Source: Treponema sp.
GTDB lineage: Bacteria; Spirochaetota; Spirochaetia; Treponematales; Treponemataceae
Direction: 5' to 3'
DNA: 37,751 nucleotides
Assembly (NCBI GenBank): GCA_002749205.1
Contig: PDOP01000014.1
Location: 1 to 37,751, forward strand
Numbering within the stretch: the first letter of the stretch is position 1; the number at the start of each line of letters is the position of its first letter. Made by a program: the position numbers and the translations under genes. The notes under the pieces were generated by a model. The model saw nothing but the letters and a program-made list of their open reading frames with translations, was not told where the DNA came from and ran no database searches. Below are positions 7,566 through 15,593 of this stretch, one piece after another.

Positions 7566-7720
7566 CAGAACACCGGAGTGCTTTACTTTATCGTTAGCCT
7601 GATTTTGCGACCGCAGTCTATCCTTTTTTGAGGTTACTTAAAAAATATAAGTAAGCTCAAAAAAGATTATGCAGCGGGAGCGGGTTGGAAAGCAAAAGCC
7701 GACTTTAAGTCGGCGTTGCA
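7566..7720 (+). repeat. structured intergenic repeat, copy 4 (short form)
   Basis: 5' domain CAGAACACCGGAGTG at 7566, outer stem CCGC (7611-7614)/GCGG (7674-7677), TCTATC (7617-7622) facing ATTATG (7666-7671), inner stem CTTTTTTGAG (7623-7632)/CTCAAAAAAG (7656-7665). The inner stem is capped directly by TTACTT/AAGTAA: the hairpin with the 20-nt loop is missing. The 3' hairpin is GCCGAC/GTCGGC within GCAAAAGC...GCGTTGC (to 7720). It lies antisense to the ornithine carbamoyltransferase gene. Confidence 0.85.
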
Positions 7721-7727
7721 CTTATTT

Positions 7728-7760
7728 AAAAAAATGCCCTGCACCTTTTGGCACAGAGCA
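7728..7760 (-). terminator. intrinsic terminator of the ornithine carbamoyltransferase gene
   Basis: On the minus strand an 11-bp stem (with G-U pairs; arms 7750-7760 and 7735-7745) and a four-base loop are followed by seven T (A run 7728-7734 on plus). Confidence 0.75.
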
Positions 7761-7779
7761 AAATTAGATTAGCAAATGT

Positions 7780-8796
7780 TTAACTCATTGTTGCGTACAT
7801 AACAGCTTTAATTGTGTGCATTCTGTTTTCGGCTTCTTGGAAAACCAATGAGCGAGCTGATTCAAACACTTCGTTCGTTACTTCCATTTCAGGCAGACCG
7901 AACTTCTCTTGGACTTCTTTTCCTTTTACTGTGTTTGTATCATGGAACGAAGGAAGGCAGTGCAAGAAAATTGCTTCATCGGAAGCGTTGTCGAAAGCGG
8001 CTTTATTTACCTGATATGGTTTAAGAAGTTTAATTCGCTCTTCCCAAACTGAATCCGGTTCACCCATCGAAACCCAGATGTCTGTGTAAATAATGTCAGC
8101 ACCTTTTGTGCCGGCTTTTACATCTTCTGTCAAGGTTACCGTTGCACCTGTTTCAGCGGCAAGTTTTTTCGCATTTGCAACCAAGTCGTCTTCAGGGAAG
8201 AGCGACTTAGGCGCGCATGCAGTAAAGTGAATACCCATTTTTGCACAAGCAATCATCAGCGAGTTAGCCATGTTGTTGCGAGCATCACCCATGTATGTGA
8301 ATTTCAATCCCTTCAAGCGACCAAAATGTTCTTCAATTGTCAAAAGGTCAGCGAGCATCTGTGTAGGGTGGAACTCTGTTGTAAGTCCGTTCCATACCGG
8401 TACACCGGCATATTCGCCCAATGTTTCAACATATTCTTGGGCAAATCCTCTGTATTCGATACCGTCATACATTCTGCCCAAAACGCGGGCTGTATCTTCA
8501 AAAGATTCTTTATGTCCCATCTGTGATGATCCAGGACCGATGTAAGTTACGCCCAAGCCTAAGTCTGAGCCGGCAACTTCAAAAGCGCATCTTGTTCTTG
8601 TCGAGGTTTTTTCAAATAAAAGCACGACATTTTTTCCTTCAAGATATTTATGAGGTACGCCGTTGCGTTTCATGCTCTTGAAGTTTTTTGATAAATCCAA
8701 AAGATACCTGATTTCCTCTGATGTGAAATCCAACAATTTCAAAAAGTTACGACCTCGTAAACTTTTTTCGCTTTTACCACGAATTGTGTTAAGCAT
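7780..8796 (-). CDS. arcB: ornithine carbamoyltransferase (probably catabolic)
   Basis: Interconverts citrulline plus phosphate and ornithine plus carbamoyl phosphate. The 338-residue protein has the carbamoyl-phosphate loop STRTR (65-69), HPTQ (143-146), MGDARNN (169-175) and the ornithine-site HCLP (279-282), all intact. AGGAG precedes the ATG by about six bases. With arcA immediately convergent, the likely role is the second step of arginine fermentation, so I use arcB; an anabolic argF role cannot be excluded, as the two are not separable by motif. It is transcribed alone and ends at the terminator at 7728-7760. Confidence 0.93.
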   Translation of the reverse strand: MLNTIRGKSEKSLRGRNFLKLLDFTSEEIRYLLDLSKNFKSMKRNGVPHKYLEGKNVVLLFEKTSTRTRCAFEVAGSDLGLGVTYIGPGSSQMGHKESFEDTARVLGRMYDGIEYRGFAQEYVETLGEYAGVPVWNGLTTEFHPTQMLADLLTIEEHFGRLKGLKFTYMGDARNNMANSLMIACAKMGIHFTACAPKSLFPEDDLVANAKKLAAETGATVTLTEDVKAGTKGADIIYTDIWVSMGEPDSVWEERIKLLKPYQVNKAAFDNASDEAIFLHCLPSFHDTNTVKGKEVQEKFGLPEMEVTNEVFESARSLVFQEAENRMHTIKAVMYATMS

Positions 8797-8920
8797 TGCA
8801 ATCTCCTAAAATTAAAATTCTTTTTGGCACTATATCATTTTATAAAAAAAATAACCACCCCTTTTTGAAATTTTATATTATCTTTTTAATGAGGTTAAAA
8901 AGTGAATATATCATTTATTC

Positions 8921-9712
8921 TCAATTTTTTTTGAAGATGTTCCGTCTCAGAATTCCATACGAATCAAACGCCTTGCCCACAGTAAATAAAATAGACAGAA
9001 CAATACTTATAGCGGTTGCCGTTAATATTGCTATCATAATTGCCAGCTGATACTTTATTGCAACAATAGGTGCCGAGCCGCCTAGTATTTGTCCTGTCAT
9101 CATGCCGGGTAAAGATACAAGTCCTGTTACGGCTATGCTCGCTATAGTTGGTTTTAATGCCAATGTGATGCTTTTGGAAATATACTGCATAAGTATTTCG
9201 TATTTTCCGGCACCCATCGAGAGTTTATACAAATAACGGTTTTCATTTCGTTTGATTGAGTCGTAAAAATCGGATATACCGATTATATTACTGCGTAAAC
9301 TATTCCCAAGTAACATACCGCTTATTGCGATTAAGTATCGAGCATTTAAAATATCAGAGAGATTTAGAAAAAAAATATTAAAATATAAAACCACGATTAT
9401 ATTTGAAATTAAAAACGAAAAAAAAATTGGGGCGTAGATAAATCTAAAGCTGAGCTCGCTTCTTTTTATCGCAGTAAAAGATGCAAATATAATCATAATT
9501 AAAAGCCAAAGCAGGTTCACAAATAGGTTGTTCATTTTAAATATGTATTGCAAAAAAATGCCTATTGCAAAAAGCTGGGCAGTCATTCTTATGACGGCAA
9601 TAAGAGTTGACCTTATCAAGTTGACTTTAAAATAAAGCATTATACCCAAAGGAATTAACAGCAATAGAAACATTGCCAATAATGATAATATAGAAATATC
9701 ATATACACACAT
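8921..9712 (-). CDS. fetB: FetB-type ABC transporter permease (UPF0014 family)
   Basis: The 263-residue membrane protein has about seven hydrophobic segments (near residues 8-27, 40-58, 65-83, 90-115, 125-140, 195-215, 220-250). It carries the family's signatures: an internal SMGAGKYEILMQYI coupling stretch and a GLVSLPGMMTGQILGG motif, as in E. coli FetB/YbbM, a proposed iron exporter that protects against oxidative stress. It starts two bases after the stop of the ATPase gene, and the ribosome-binding site GGAGG lies inside the last codons of that gene. The substrate in this organism is inferred from the family name only. Confidence 0.85.
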   Translation of the reverse strand: MCVYDISILSLLAMFLLLLIPLGIMLYFKVNLIRSTLIAVIRMTAQLFAIGIFLQYIFKMNNLFVNLLWLLIMIIFASFTAIKRSELSFRFIYAPIFFSFLISNIIVVLYFNIFFLNLSDILNARYLIAISGMLLGNSLRSNIIGISDFYDSIKRNENRYLYKLSMGAGKYEILMQYISKSITLALKPTIASIAVTGLVSLPGMMTGQILGGSAPIVAIKYQLAIMIAILTATAISIVLSILFTVGKAFDSYGILRRNIFKKN

Positions 9713-9714
9713 GT

Positions 9715-10347
9715 TTATAATTCCTCCATGCTAATTTTTTTAATATTCTGATTTTGCATCCATTCTACATCGTGCGAAATTATAACCACTGTTTTTTCGG
9801 GTATTTTTGCAAAATAGTCTATTACCTTTTGTTTTAGCTCTCCTGAAAGTGCAGAAGTTACCTCATCAAGTAAAAACAGTTCTCTGTCCAGCAAAATCGC
9901 CATGATGATTGCAACCCGCTGTTTTTCTCCGCCGGAGAGGTCTTTATAGTTTTTATCTTGTGTGTCGGGGGGTAATTCAAAGTAGTCAAACAACTGTGTA
10001 ATTTCTTTTTCACTGATATTTTTTTCAGTGTTTACTTTTAAAGACAGCAAATCATTTATATATGTTTTTACTTTTTCGTCTGTTAAGTCAAGATTTTGCG
10101 GAACATAAGCGGTTGATTTTCTAATTTCCCAAACGGTGTTTTTGTCTATCCGCTTTCCTTTATAATACATATCTCCGACACAGGGAGTAACAAAGCCCAT
10201 TATTAAACGAAATAGAGTGGTTTTTCCCAAGCCGGATTTTCCGTATATTAACACTTTATCAAATTCATTTATAATGAGACTAAAGTTTTTTAATATAAAT
10301 TTTTTATCCGCTTTAACGGAAATATTATCAAACTTAATCATTTCCAA
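9715..10347 (-). CDS. fetA: FetA-type ABC transporter ATP-binding protein
   Basis: A 210-residue ATPase with Walker A GKSGLGKTT (36-44), a Q-loop in YVPQNL (81-86), signature LSGGE (137-141), Walker B FLLDE (158-162) and switch His in IISHD. It powers the neighbouring FetB permease. The start is ambiguous: TTG at 10347 has AAAGG nine bases upstream, while ATG at 10341 (208 residues) lies about 15 bases from it. The transport unit has only these two genes, as in E. coli. A symmetrical 95-bp gap with inverted repeats separates it from pepF. Confidence 0.85.
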   Translation of the reverse strand: MEMIKFDNISVKADKKFILKNFSLIINEFDKVLIYGKSGLGKTTLFRLIMGFVTPCVGDMYYKGKRIDKNTVWEIRKSTAYVPQNLDLTDEKVKTYINDLLSLKVNTEKNISEKEITQLFDYFELPPDTQDKNYKDLSGGEKQRVAIIMAILLDRELFLLDEVTSALSGELKQKVIDYFAKIPEKTVVIISHDVEWMQNQNIKKISMEEL

Positions 10348-10397
10348 ATTAGCTTACCTTTATATTGTGCCACCTTAAATTTATTCCGCAACCGACA

Positions 10398-10433
10398 GGG
10401 TAATATTCAAATACTTTTGAATATTACCCTTTT
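10398..10433. terminator. perfect 14-bp hairpin between fetA and pepF
   Basis: GGGTAATATTCAAA (10398-10411), loop TACT, TTTGAATATTACCC (10416-10429), then TTTT on the plus strand. On the minus strand, the direction of both neighbours, no T-run follows, so a terminator for pepF is possible but not textbook. The hairpin is centred between a second inverted repeat, AATTAGCTTA (10347-10356) and TAAGCTAATT (10433-10442). Confidence 0.45.
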
Positions 10434-10440
10434 AAGCTAA

Positions 10441-12168
10441 TTACATTTGTGAGTCATCAACGGAATCAAGCCACTTTTTCACATCAGGCGTGATATATGC
10501 AATACAACCTTCATTAAACGGATTTTTCAAATTAGCAATTTCCAAAAGTTTTAAGAACGGATGGGCACCACCGATTTCGCAAAGTTTAAGATAATCTGTC
10601 CAAGCCTCTTTTTTATCTTTATTCATACGCACCCAAAATTGTAATGCACAAACTTGTGCAAGTGTATAATCAATGTAATAAAAAGGCATTGAAAAAATAT
10701 GTCCTTGCCTGAACCAAAAACCGCCCCGCTTTAAAAAATCATTATCTGCATAATCAATATGAGGTTGATACTTCTTTTCTATTTCGCTCCATTTTGATTT
10801 TCGCTCTTGTGGTGTTGCCTCAGGGTTCTCATAAACCCAATGCTGAAATTCATCAACAGTTGCCCCATAAGGCATAAAATTAACAGCACCTGAAAGATGC
10901 GAAAACTTAAATTTTTCAGTTTGGTCTTTGAAAAACAGCTCCATCCACGGCCATGTAAAAAATTCCATACTCATAGAATGTATTTCACAAGCCTCGAGTG
11001 TCGGCCAACCATAAGATATAATCTTGGCATTTCGACTTTGATATGCCTGAAAAGCATGTCCCGCCTCATGCGTCATAACTGTAACATCGCCGGCTGTTCC
11101 GTTAAAGTTTGCAAAAATAAAAGGCACCTTATAGTCAAGTATACCCGTGCAGTATCCGCCGGCAGCCTTTCCTTTTTTGGACATAACATCAAGCAAATTG
11201 TATTTTAGCATCATCTTAAAAAACTCATCTGTTTCCGGTGAAAGCTCAGAGTACATCTTTTTTGCCTGATCCAATATCCACTCTTCTTTACCCTTTGGCA
11301 CAGCATTCCCTGTTTTAAACGAAAGACCGGCATCATAATAATACATTTTATCAAGGCCGAGCCGTTTTCGTTTTCTTTCAACAAGTGCATTTTTTAACGG
11401 AACAATTTCTTCAAAAATCTGCTTTCGGTAGTTTTCGACCATTTTGGAATTGTAATCAGTACGATTTAACCTGTCATATCCCAACTGCACATAATTTTCA
11501 TATCCGAGCTTTTTTGCAATTTTAGTTCTAACCTTTACAAGCTCGTCATATATTTGGTCAAACTCTTTTTCATGCTCTTCAAAAAATCCCCAAACCGCTT
11601 CATTTGCATTTTTTCTCACTTCACGGTCAACATTTTGAGTATAAGGTGAAAGTTGTGAAAGCGTCAATTTTTTACCGTCAAATTCAACCTGTGCAGATGC
11701 AACCAGTTTAGAATACTGTGTTACAAGTTTATTTTCAATTACAAGCTCTTCCATAATTTTCGGGTCGAAAACTTTCAACTCCATTTCAATCAAATTGAAA
11801 ATATGCTCGCCGAATTCTTTTTCCAGTTCATTTCTGAATTTTGACTTTACAAAAATTTTATTGAACTCATTAAACAGATTTGCAAACTGTGGGCCAAACT
11901 CATCAAAAAAAGCAGTTTCCTTTTCGTAAAATTCATCAGTTGTATCAATACTATTCCTGATTGAACACAGAGTTCGCATTGTATCAAGATGAGCTTCCAG
12001 TCGTTGCAGTTCACCAAATTCTTCAATCTGCTCCTCAACATTTTTCGCAATTTCAAATTTTTTCATACTGTCTGAAAACTTAGCTTCAAAAGATTTAAAG
12101 TCAGGGCGCTCATAAGGCATTTTATCAAATTCAACCAAAGGCAACCCTTTTATAAAACTATCTTTCAT
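10441..12168 (-). CDS. pepF: M3-family oligoendopeptidase (PepF type)
   Basis: A cytoplasmic zinc metallopeptidase that cleaves short peptides. I choose ATG at 12168 (575 residues) because AGGAG lies about seven bases upstream. The frame stays open to 12369, but that extension has no such site and crosses the promoter. The zinc motif HEAGH is at 367-371, with a downstream EIHSMSMEF segment (395-403) that should carry the third ligand; YIDYTLAQVCALQFW near the C-terminus is also typical of M3B enzymes. In an arginine-fermenting, peptide-feeding organism it likely helps recycle peptides. It is divergent from tldD. Confidence 0.92.
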   Translation of the reverse strand: MKDSFIKGLPLVEFDKMPYERPDFKSFEAKFSDSMKKFEIAKNVEEQIEEFGELQRLEAHLDTMRTLCSIRNSIDTTDEFYEKETAFFDEFGPQFANLFNEFNKIFVKSKFRNELEKEFGEHIFNLIEMELKVFDPKIMEELVIENKLVTQYSKLVASAQVEFDGKKLTLSQLSPYTQNVDREVRKNANEAVWGFFEEHEKEFDQIYDELVKVRTKIAKKLGYENYVQLGYDRLNRTDYNSKMVENYRKQIFEEIVPLKNALVERKRKRLGLDKMYYYDAGLSFKTGNAVPKGKEEWILDQAKKMYSELSPETDEFFKMMLKYNLLDVMSKKGKAAGGYCTGILDYKVPFIFANFNGTAGDVTVMTHEAGHAFQAYQSRNAKIISYGWPTLEACEIHSMSMEFFTWPWMELFFKDQTEKFKFSHLSGAVNFMPYGATVDEFQHWVYENPEATPQERKSKWSEIEKKYQPHIDYADNDFLKRGGFWFRQGHIFSMPFYYIDYTLAQVCALQFWVRMNKDKKEAWTDYLKLCEIGGAHPFLKLLEIANLKNPFNEGCIAYITPDVKKWLDSVDDSQM

Positions 12169-12199
12169 AAAACCTCTCCTATAAATTATCTCACTAATG

Positions 12200-12228
12200 A
12201 GTATAATCCTTTTCGCATAAAAAGTAAA
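12200..12228 (-). promoter_or_regulatory. promoter for pepF
   Basis: On the minus strand TTTACT (plus 12223-12228), a 17-base spacer and TATACT (plus 12200-12205). This gives a leader of about 25 nt. Confidence 0.5.
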
Positions 12229-12310
12229 GAAGGCTTTTAGAAAACTCGCATGACTTTTGGAAGTCGCAAAATACAAAAACCGCTTGCCGAAAAGCTCCTT
12301 ACCATAAGAC

Positions 12311-12339
12311 TTGATTTTTTTCATATTTAAAGTTATATT
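12311..12339 (+). promoter_or_regulatory. sigma-70 type promoter for tldD-tldE
   Basis: TTGATT (12311-12316), a 17-base spacer, TATATT (12334-12339). Predicted leader is about 18 nt, containing AGGAGG. Confidence 0.6.
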
Positions 12340-12363
12340 CACGGAGTAATTATAGGAGGAACA

Positions 12364-13791
12364 ATGCAAGTTAAAATGTCAGAATTTTTACGAAAAAGTA
12401 AGCCTATTTTAAATTCGCTTATACAAGAACTTTCAAAGGAATTTTCTTATGTTTCAATATTAGGAAGCGATTCAAAGGGCAAATCTTTTTCGGCACAAAA
12501 AAGAGCCGTTTCCGCAGAAGACTCTTTTTCAACCGAGCGAGGGTTCGTATGCAGAGTTTTTAACGGAATAGGTTATTCCGAATACTCTTTTAACGAATTG
12601 GATTTGGACGCTGTAAAAAAGAATATCAGAAAAATCGCAAAAGATGATGTCAAACTTTTTAAAAAAGAAAAAATTGAAATTAAAAAATACCCTAAAATTA
12701 AAGAAGATGAAATTACTAAAAGCTTTTTTGCCGATGTAAAACAGCCTTTTAATTCAATGACATCGGAAGAAAAAATCAAACGTCTTACCGCAATGGTAAA
12801 CAAAGCATTTGACCACAACAAAGACTTACTCGACTTTACTGTAAGGTTTGAAGAAGTTACGGTTTGTAAAATGTTTTTATCCACGAAAAAAGATTTGGAG
12901 CAAGCCTATACTTATGCAATTGCATATTTAATACCGCTTGTAAAAAAAGGCGATATAGTAAAAAACACTTTCAAATCTTTTTCGGGAAATTGTGGCCTAG
13001 AGCTTTTGGACGAAGTGGATAAAAATGTTGAATCATCAGTAGATGCGGCTTTTGAATTATTAAAAGCCGAAAAAATAAAACCCGGAACTTACGATATTAT
13101 TTGCAAACAAGATGTTACCGGTTTGATTGCACACGAAGCATTCGGACACGGTGTCGAAATGGATATGTTTGTAAAAGACAGAGCAAAGGCAAAAGAATTT
13201 ATCGACAAAAAAATTGCATCTGAAATAACGGAAATGCACGATGGAGCATCTGCCGCAGAGCAAGTTTCTTCATATCTGTTTGATGATGAGGGCGTACTTG
13301 CGCAGGATACAACAATCATCGAAAATGGTATTCTAAAACAAGGAATATGCGACACCCTCTCCGCTCTCAGCCTTGGCGTAACACCAACAGGAAACGGAAA
13401 ACGACAATCCTTTGAAAGAAAAGCCTACACCAGAATGACAAACACCTTTTTCAGTCCGGGAAATTCAACCCTTAACGAAATGATTAAATCAATTAAATTC
13501 GGTTATTTTTTAGACGGATACTTTAGCGGAATGGAAGATCCAAAAAACTGGGGTATTCAATGTGCAGTCGAAAAAGGTTATGAAATAAAAGACGGTAAAC
13601 TAACAGGCAAAATTGTCGGGCCGATTTTTTTAACAGGATATGTACCCGAGTTGCTGAGTTCAATTTCGATGATTTCACACAAAGATGACTTTAAACTGGG
13701 CGGCTCAGGATTTTGCGGAAAAGGTTATAAAGAATATGTTCGCACTTCAAACGGCGGGTGCTATATTAAAGCAGTAGGGAGATTAGGTTAA
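12364..13791 (+). CDS. tldD: TldD family metalloprotease subunit
   Basis: The catalytic partner of the TldD/TldE heterodimer, which degrades unfolded peptides and matures some ribosomally made peptides (microcin B17 in E. coli). The 475-residue protein has the zinc site HEAFGH (257-262) in the family form HExxxH, a downstream FCGKG with the expected Cys (C451), and GNGKRQSFERKAYTRMTN. AGGAGG precedes the ATG. Its stop overlaps the next start by one base (TAATG), as expected for two proteins made in equal amounts. No precursor-peptide gene or RiPP cluster is nearby. Confidence 0.93.
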   Translation: MQVKMSEFLRKSKPILNSLIQELSKEFSYVSILGSDSKGKSFSAQKRAVSAEDSFSTERGFVCRVFNGIGYSEYSFNELDLDAVKKNIRKIAKDDVKLFKKEKIEIKKYPKIKEDEITKSFFADVKQPFNSMTSEEKIKRLTAMVNKAFDHNKDLLDFTVRFEEVTVCKMFLSTKKDLEQAYTYAIAYLIPLVKKGDIVKNTFKSFSGNCGLELLDEVDKNVESSVDAAFELLKAEKIKPGTYDIICKQDVTGLIAHEAFGHGVEMDMFVKDRAKAKEFIDKKIASEITEMHDGASAAEQVSSYLFDDEGVLAQDTTIIENGILKQGICDTLSALSLGVTPTGNGKRQSFERKAYTRMTNTFFSPGNSTLNEMIKSIKFGYFLDGYFSGMEDPKNWGIQCAVEKGYEIKDGKLTGKIVGPIFLTGYVPELLSSISMISHKDDFKLGGSGFCGKGYKEYVRTSNGGCYIKAVGRLG

Positions 13792-15089
13792 TGAAAGATA
13801 AAATTATTTCACTGATACAAAAAGAAAAAAACATAAGCGGATACCGTTTAATAACCTCAAAAACAAAATCTGCTGAAATGTTTTTTATAAAAGAAAAACT
13901 TGATATGAATCGTGCAAAAGATGTTCTGCATGCTTCATTAACTGTTTACCGCGACTTTGAAGAAAACGGCAAAAAATATCGCGGCTCATCAACAGTAAAA
14001 ATTTCACCGACAATGAGCGAGACGGAAATAAGCGAAAAAATTGCCGATGCTGTTTTTGCCGCACAATTCGTAAAGAACGAATGGTACCCTCTTGCAAAAC
14101 CGACAACCGAAAAAGCATTTAAGGTAAAATCATCATTTGATACAGACGACTTAAATTCCGAAGCCGTAAAGGTAAAAAACGCAATTTACAAAAACCGAAA
14201 AACAAAAGCAAAACTAAACTCCGCCGAAATTTTTATTTCCAACATTGAAGTACAGATTGTCAACTCTGAAGGTGTAGACATAAACTTTAAATCGTATAAC
14301 GGATTTATTGAAGTAATTACAAACTGCTCCATCGGAACAGAAGATGTTGAAATTTACGGCGACAACTCTTTTGCAAGCGAAAGCGAAAAACTGATTTCCG
14401 AAATGATTTCAGAACAATTGCGTGAAACAGAAGAGCGTGCCAATGCAAAAAAAGCAAAGCATTTAAATTCCGTAAATGTTATCATCACAAACAAAGCAGT
14501 CGCATCGTTTTTCCGTTTTTACATTTCACAAACATCTGCATCAATGGTTTACAAAAAATCATCGCGTGCAAAAATCGGAGAAAACTTTCAAGGCGAAAAT
14601 ATCAAAGGCGACAAACTAAACATAAAGCTAATTCCAAACATGCCGAACTCGCCAATGTCCGCACCTTATGACTCTGACGGATTACTCTTAAAAGAGCACA
14701 CCCTATTGAACAACGGAGTCGTAAAAACATTTCACGGTGCTATCAGATTTTCACACTACCTCGGCGTAGAGCCAACGGGCAGCATATTCAACTTTGAAGT
14801 TGAACCGGGCAAACTTTCTGAAACCGAATTAAAAAAAGAACCTTATGTCGAAATATTAACCTTCTCAGATTTTTTCAACGACCCCGTAACCGGAGACTTC
14901 GGCGGCGAATTTAGACTTGCCCGATATTTTGACGGCGAAAAAATCCACATTATAAACAACGGCTCAATTTCAGGAAACATTTTCGATGCCCAAAAAGAAT
15001 TCTATTTTTCAAAAGAGCGAACACAACACACAAGCTACTTGGGACCAAAATCCATTTTAATTCCAAACATGGAAGTCTTGGGCGAATAA
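13791..15089 (+). CDS. tldE: TldE/PmbA family protein, partner of TldD
   Basis: The 432-residue protein is related to TldD but has no HExxxH, as expected for the non-catalytic subunit that shapes the peptide-binding chamber. It shares the C-terminal domain pattern, with PMSAPYDSDGLLLKEHTLL (about residues 284-302), GSIFNFEVEPG and TGDFGGEF. It is coupled to tldD by a one-base overlap. Its transcript probably ends at the perfect 16-bp hairpin at 15105-15139. Confidence 0.9.
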   Translation: MKDKIISLIQKEKNISGYRLITSKTKSAEMFFIKEKLDMNRAKDVLHASLTVYRDFEENGKKYRGSSTVKISPTMSETEISEKIADAVFAAQFVKNEWYPLAKPTTEKAFKVKSSFDTDDLNSEAVKVKNAIYKNRKTKAKLNSAEIFISNIEVQIVNSEGVDINFKSYNGFIEVITNCSIGTEDVEIYGDNSFASESEKLISEMISEQLRETEERANAKKAKHLNSVNVIITNKAVASFFRFYISQTSASMVYKKSSRAKIGENFQGENIKGDKLNIKLIPNMPNSPMSAPYDSDGLLLKEHTLLNNGVVKTFHGAIRFSHYLGVEPTGSIFNFEVEPGKLSETELKKEPYVEILTFSDFFNDPVTGDFGGEFRLARYFDGEKIHIINNGSISGNIFDAQKEFYFSKERTQHTSYLGPKSILIPNMEVLGE

Positions 15090-15104
15090 TTTTTTTAATA
15101 AAAT

Positions 15105-15139
15105 GCAAAAGCGGGAAAGAAAATCTTTCCCGCTTTTGC
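15105..15139. terminator. perfect 16-bp hairpin behind tldE, also the tail of repeat copy 6
   Basis: Arms 15105-15120 and 15124-15139 with a three-base loop. The arm begins GCAAAAGC, the signature of the 3' hairpin of the structured repeat family. The arm ends in TTTTGC, a weak T-tract, so it may stop the tldE transcript while also closing repeat copy 6 on the other strand. Confidence 0.55.
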
Positions 15140-15265
15140 TCTCAACCCACGCTCGCCTTAAATCTTTCTGCCTTTACTTTAAACCGGCGTAGTCGGTTTT
15201 TCTTACTAAAACCCGACTTTTAATGAATTAAACAATCGGCAGAAAGGATAACGGCGAGCTTAAAA
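15140..15265 (-). repeat. structured intergenic repeat, copy 6
   Basis: On the minus strand: outer stem GCTCGCC/GGCGAGC (the left arm at plus 15151-15157 pairs with 15253-15259), a diverged internal loop GTTATC (15247-15252) facing ATTTAA (15158-15163), and inner stem CTTTCTGCC/GGCAGAAAG (arms 15238-15246 and 15164-15172). A GTCGG/CCGAC hairpin takes the place of the 20-nt-loop hairpin. GGGTTGAGAGCAAAAGC leads into the hairpin at 15105-15139. It stands head to head with copy 5. Confidence 0.75.
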
Positions 15266-15333
15266 TCAGTAAAACGAGTAAGATTACTTCGCCGGTATTC
15301 TCCTATTTTTCACGAGCGAATACGGGAAGTAAT

Positions 15334-15538
15334 GCAGAACACCTAAGGGTTTTTTCTTTATCGTTTATGAGTTTACCGGCGTAGGTCGTCTATCCTTTCG
15401 TCCGAGTGTGTGATTTAAAAAAGGTGGTTGTAGCGACAGCGGAAAACACCGATTAAGTTATACAGCAAAGGACGAAAGATTATGCGACCGGAGCGGGTTG
15501 AGTTGCAAAAGCGAAGTGTTTTATACCTGAGCGTTGCA
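15334..15538 (+). repeat. structured intergenic repeat, copy 5
   Basis: 5' domain GCAGAACACC with hairpin ACC/GGT at 15334, outer stem GGTCG (15384-15388)/CGACC (15485-15489), TCTATC (15389-15394) facing ATTATG (15479-15484), and inner stem CTTTCGTCC (15395-15403)/GGACGAAAG (15470-15478). Hairpin GGTG/CACC holds the 20-nt loop at 15427-15446, then GATTAAGTT. The 3' part has GGGTTG, GCAAAAGC and GCGTTGC. The core is nearly identical to copy 7, about five differences in 120 bases. It ends some 55 bases before the GerM-domain gene. Confidence 0.88.
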
Positions 15539-15559
15539 TAAATTATTATGTTTAACTAC

Positions 15560-15588
15560 TTGCAATCTGTTTAAAATAATCGTATTAT
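15560..15588 (+). promoter_or_regulatory. promoter abutting the GerM-domain gene start
   Basis: TTGCAA (15560-15565), a 17-base spacer, TATTAT (15583-15588). Transcription would start at about 15594-15596, the ATG itself, so a leaderless mRNA is predicted. No ribosome-binding site precedes the ATG. Confidence 0.55.
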
Positions 15589-15593
15589 GTAGT

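Noticed and set aside
10441..12369. A 642-residue form of the M3 peptidase starting at 12369
   Set aside because: The extra 67 residues cross the likely promoter, show no similarity to M3 enzymes, and a good AGGAG site precedes the ATG at 12168.
12364..15089. A RiPP biosynthesis cluster around tldD-tldE
   Set aside because: No precursor peptide, cyclodehydratase or dedicated exporter was found within several kilobases; the pair alone is common housekeeping.
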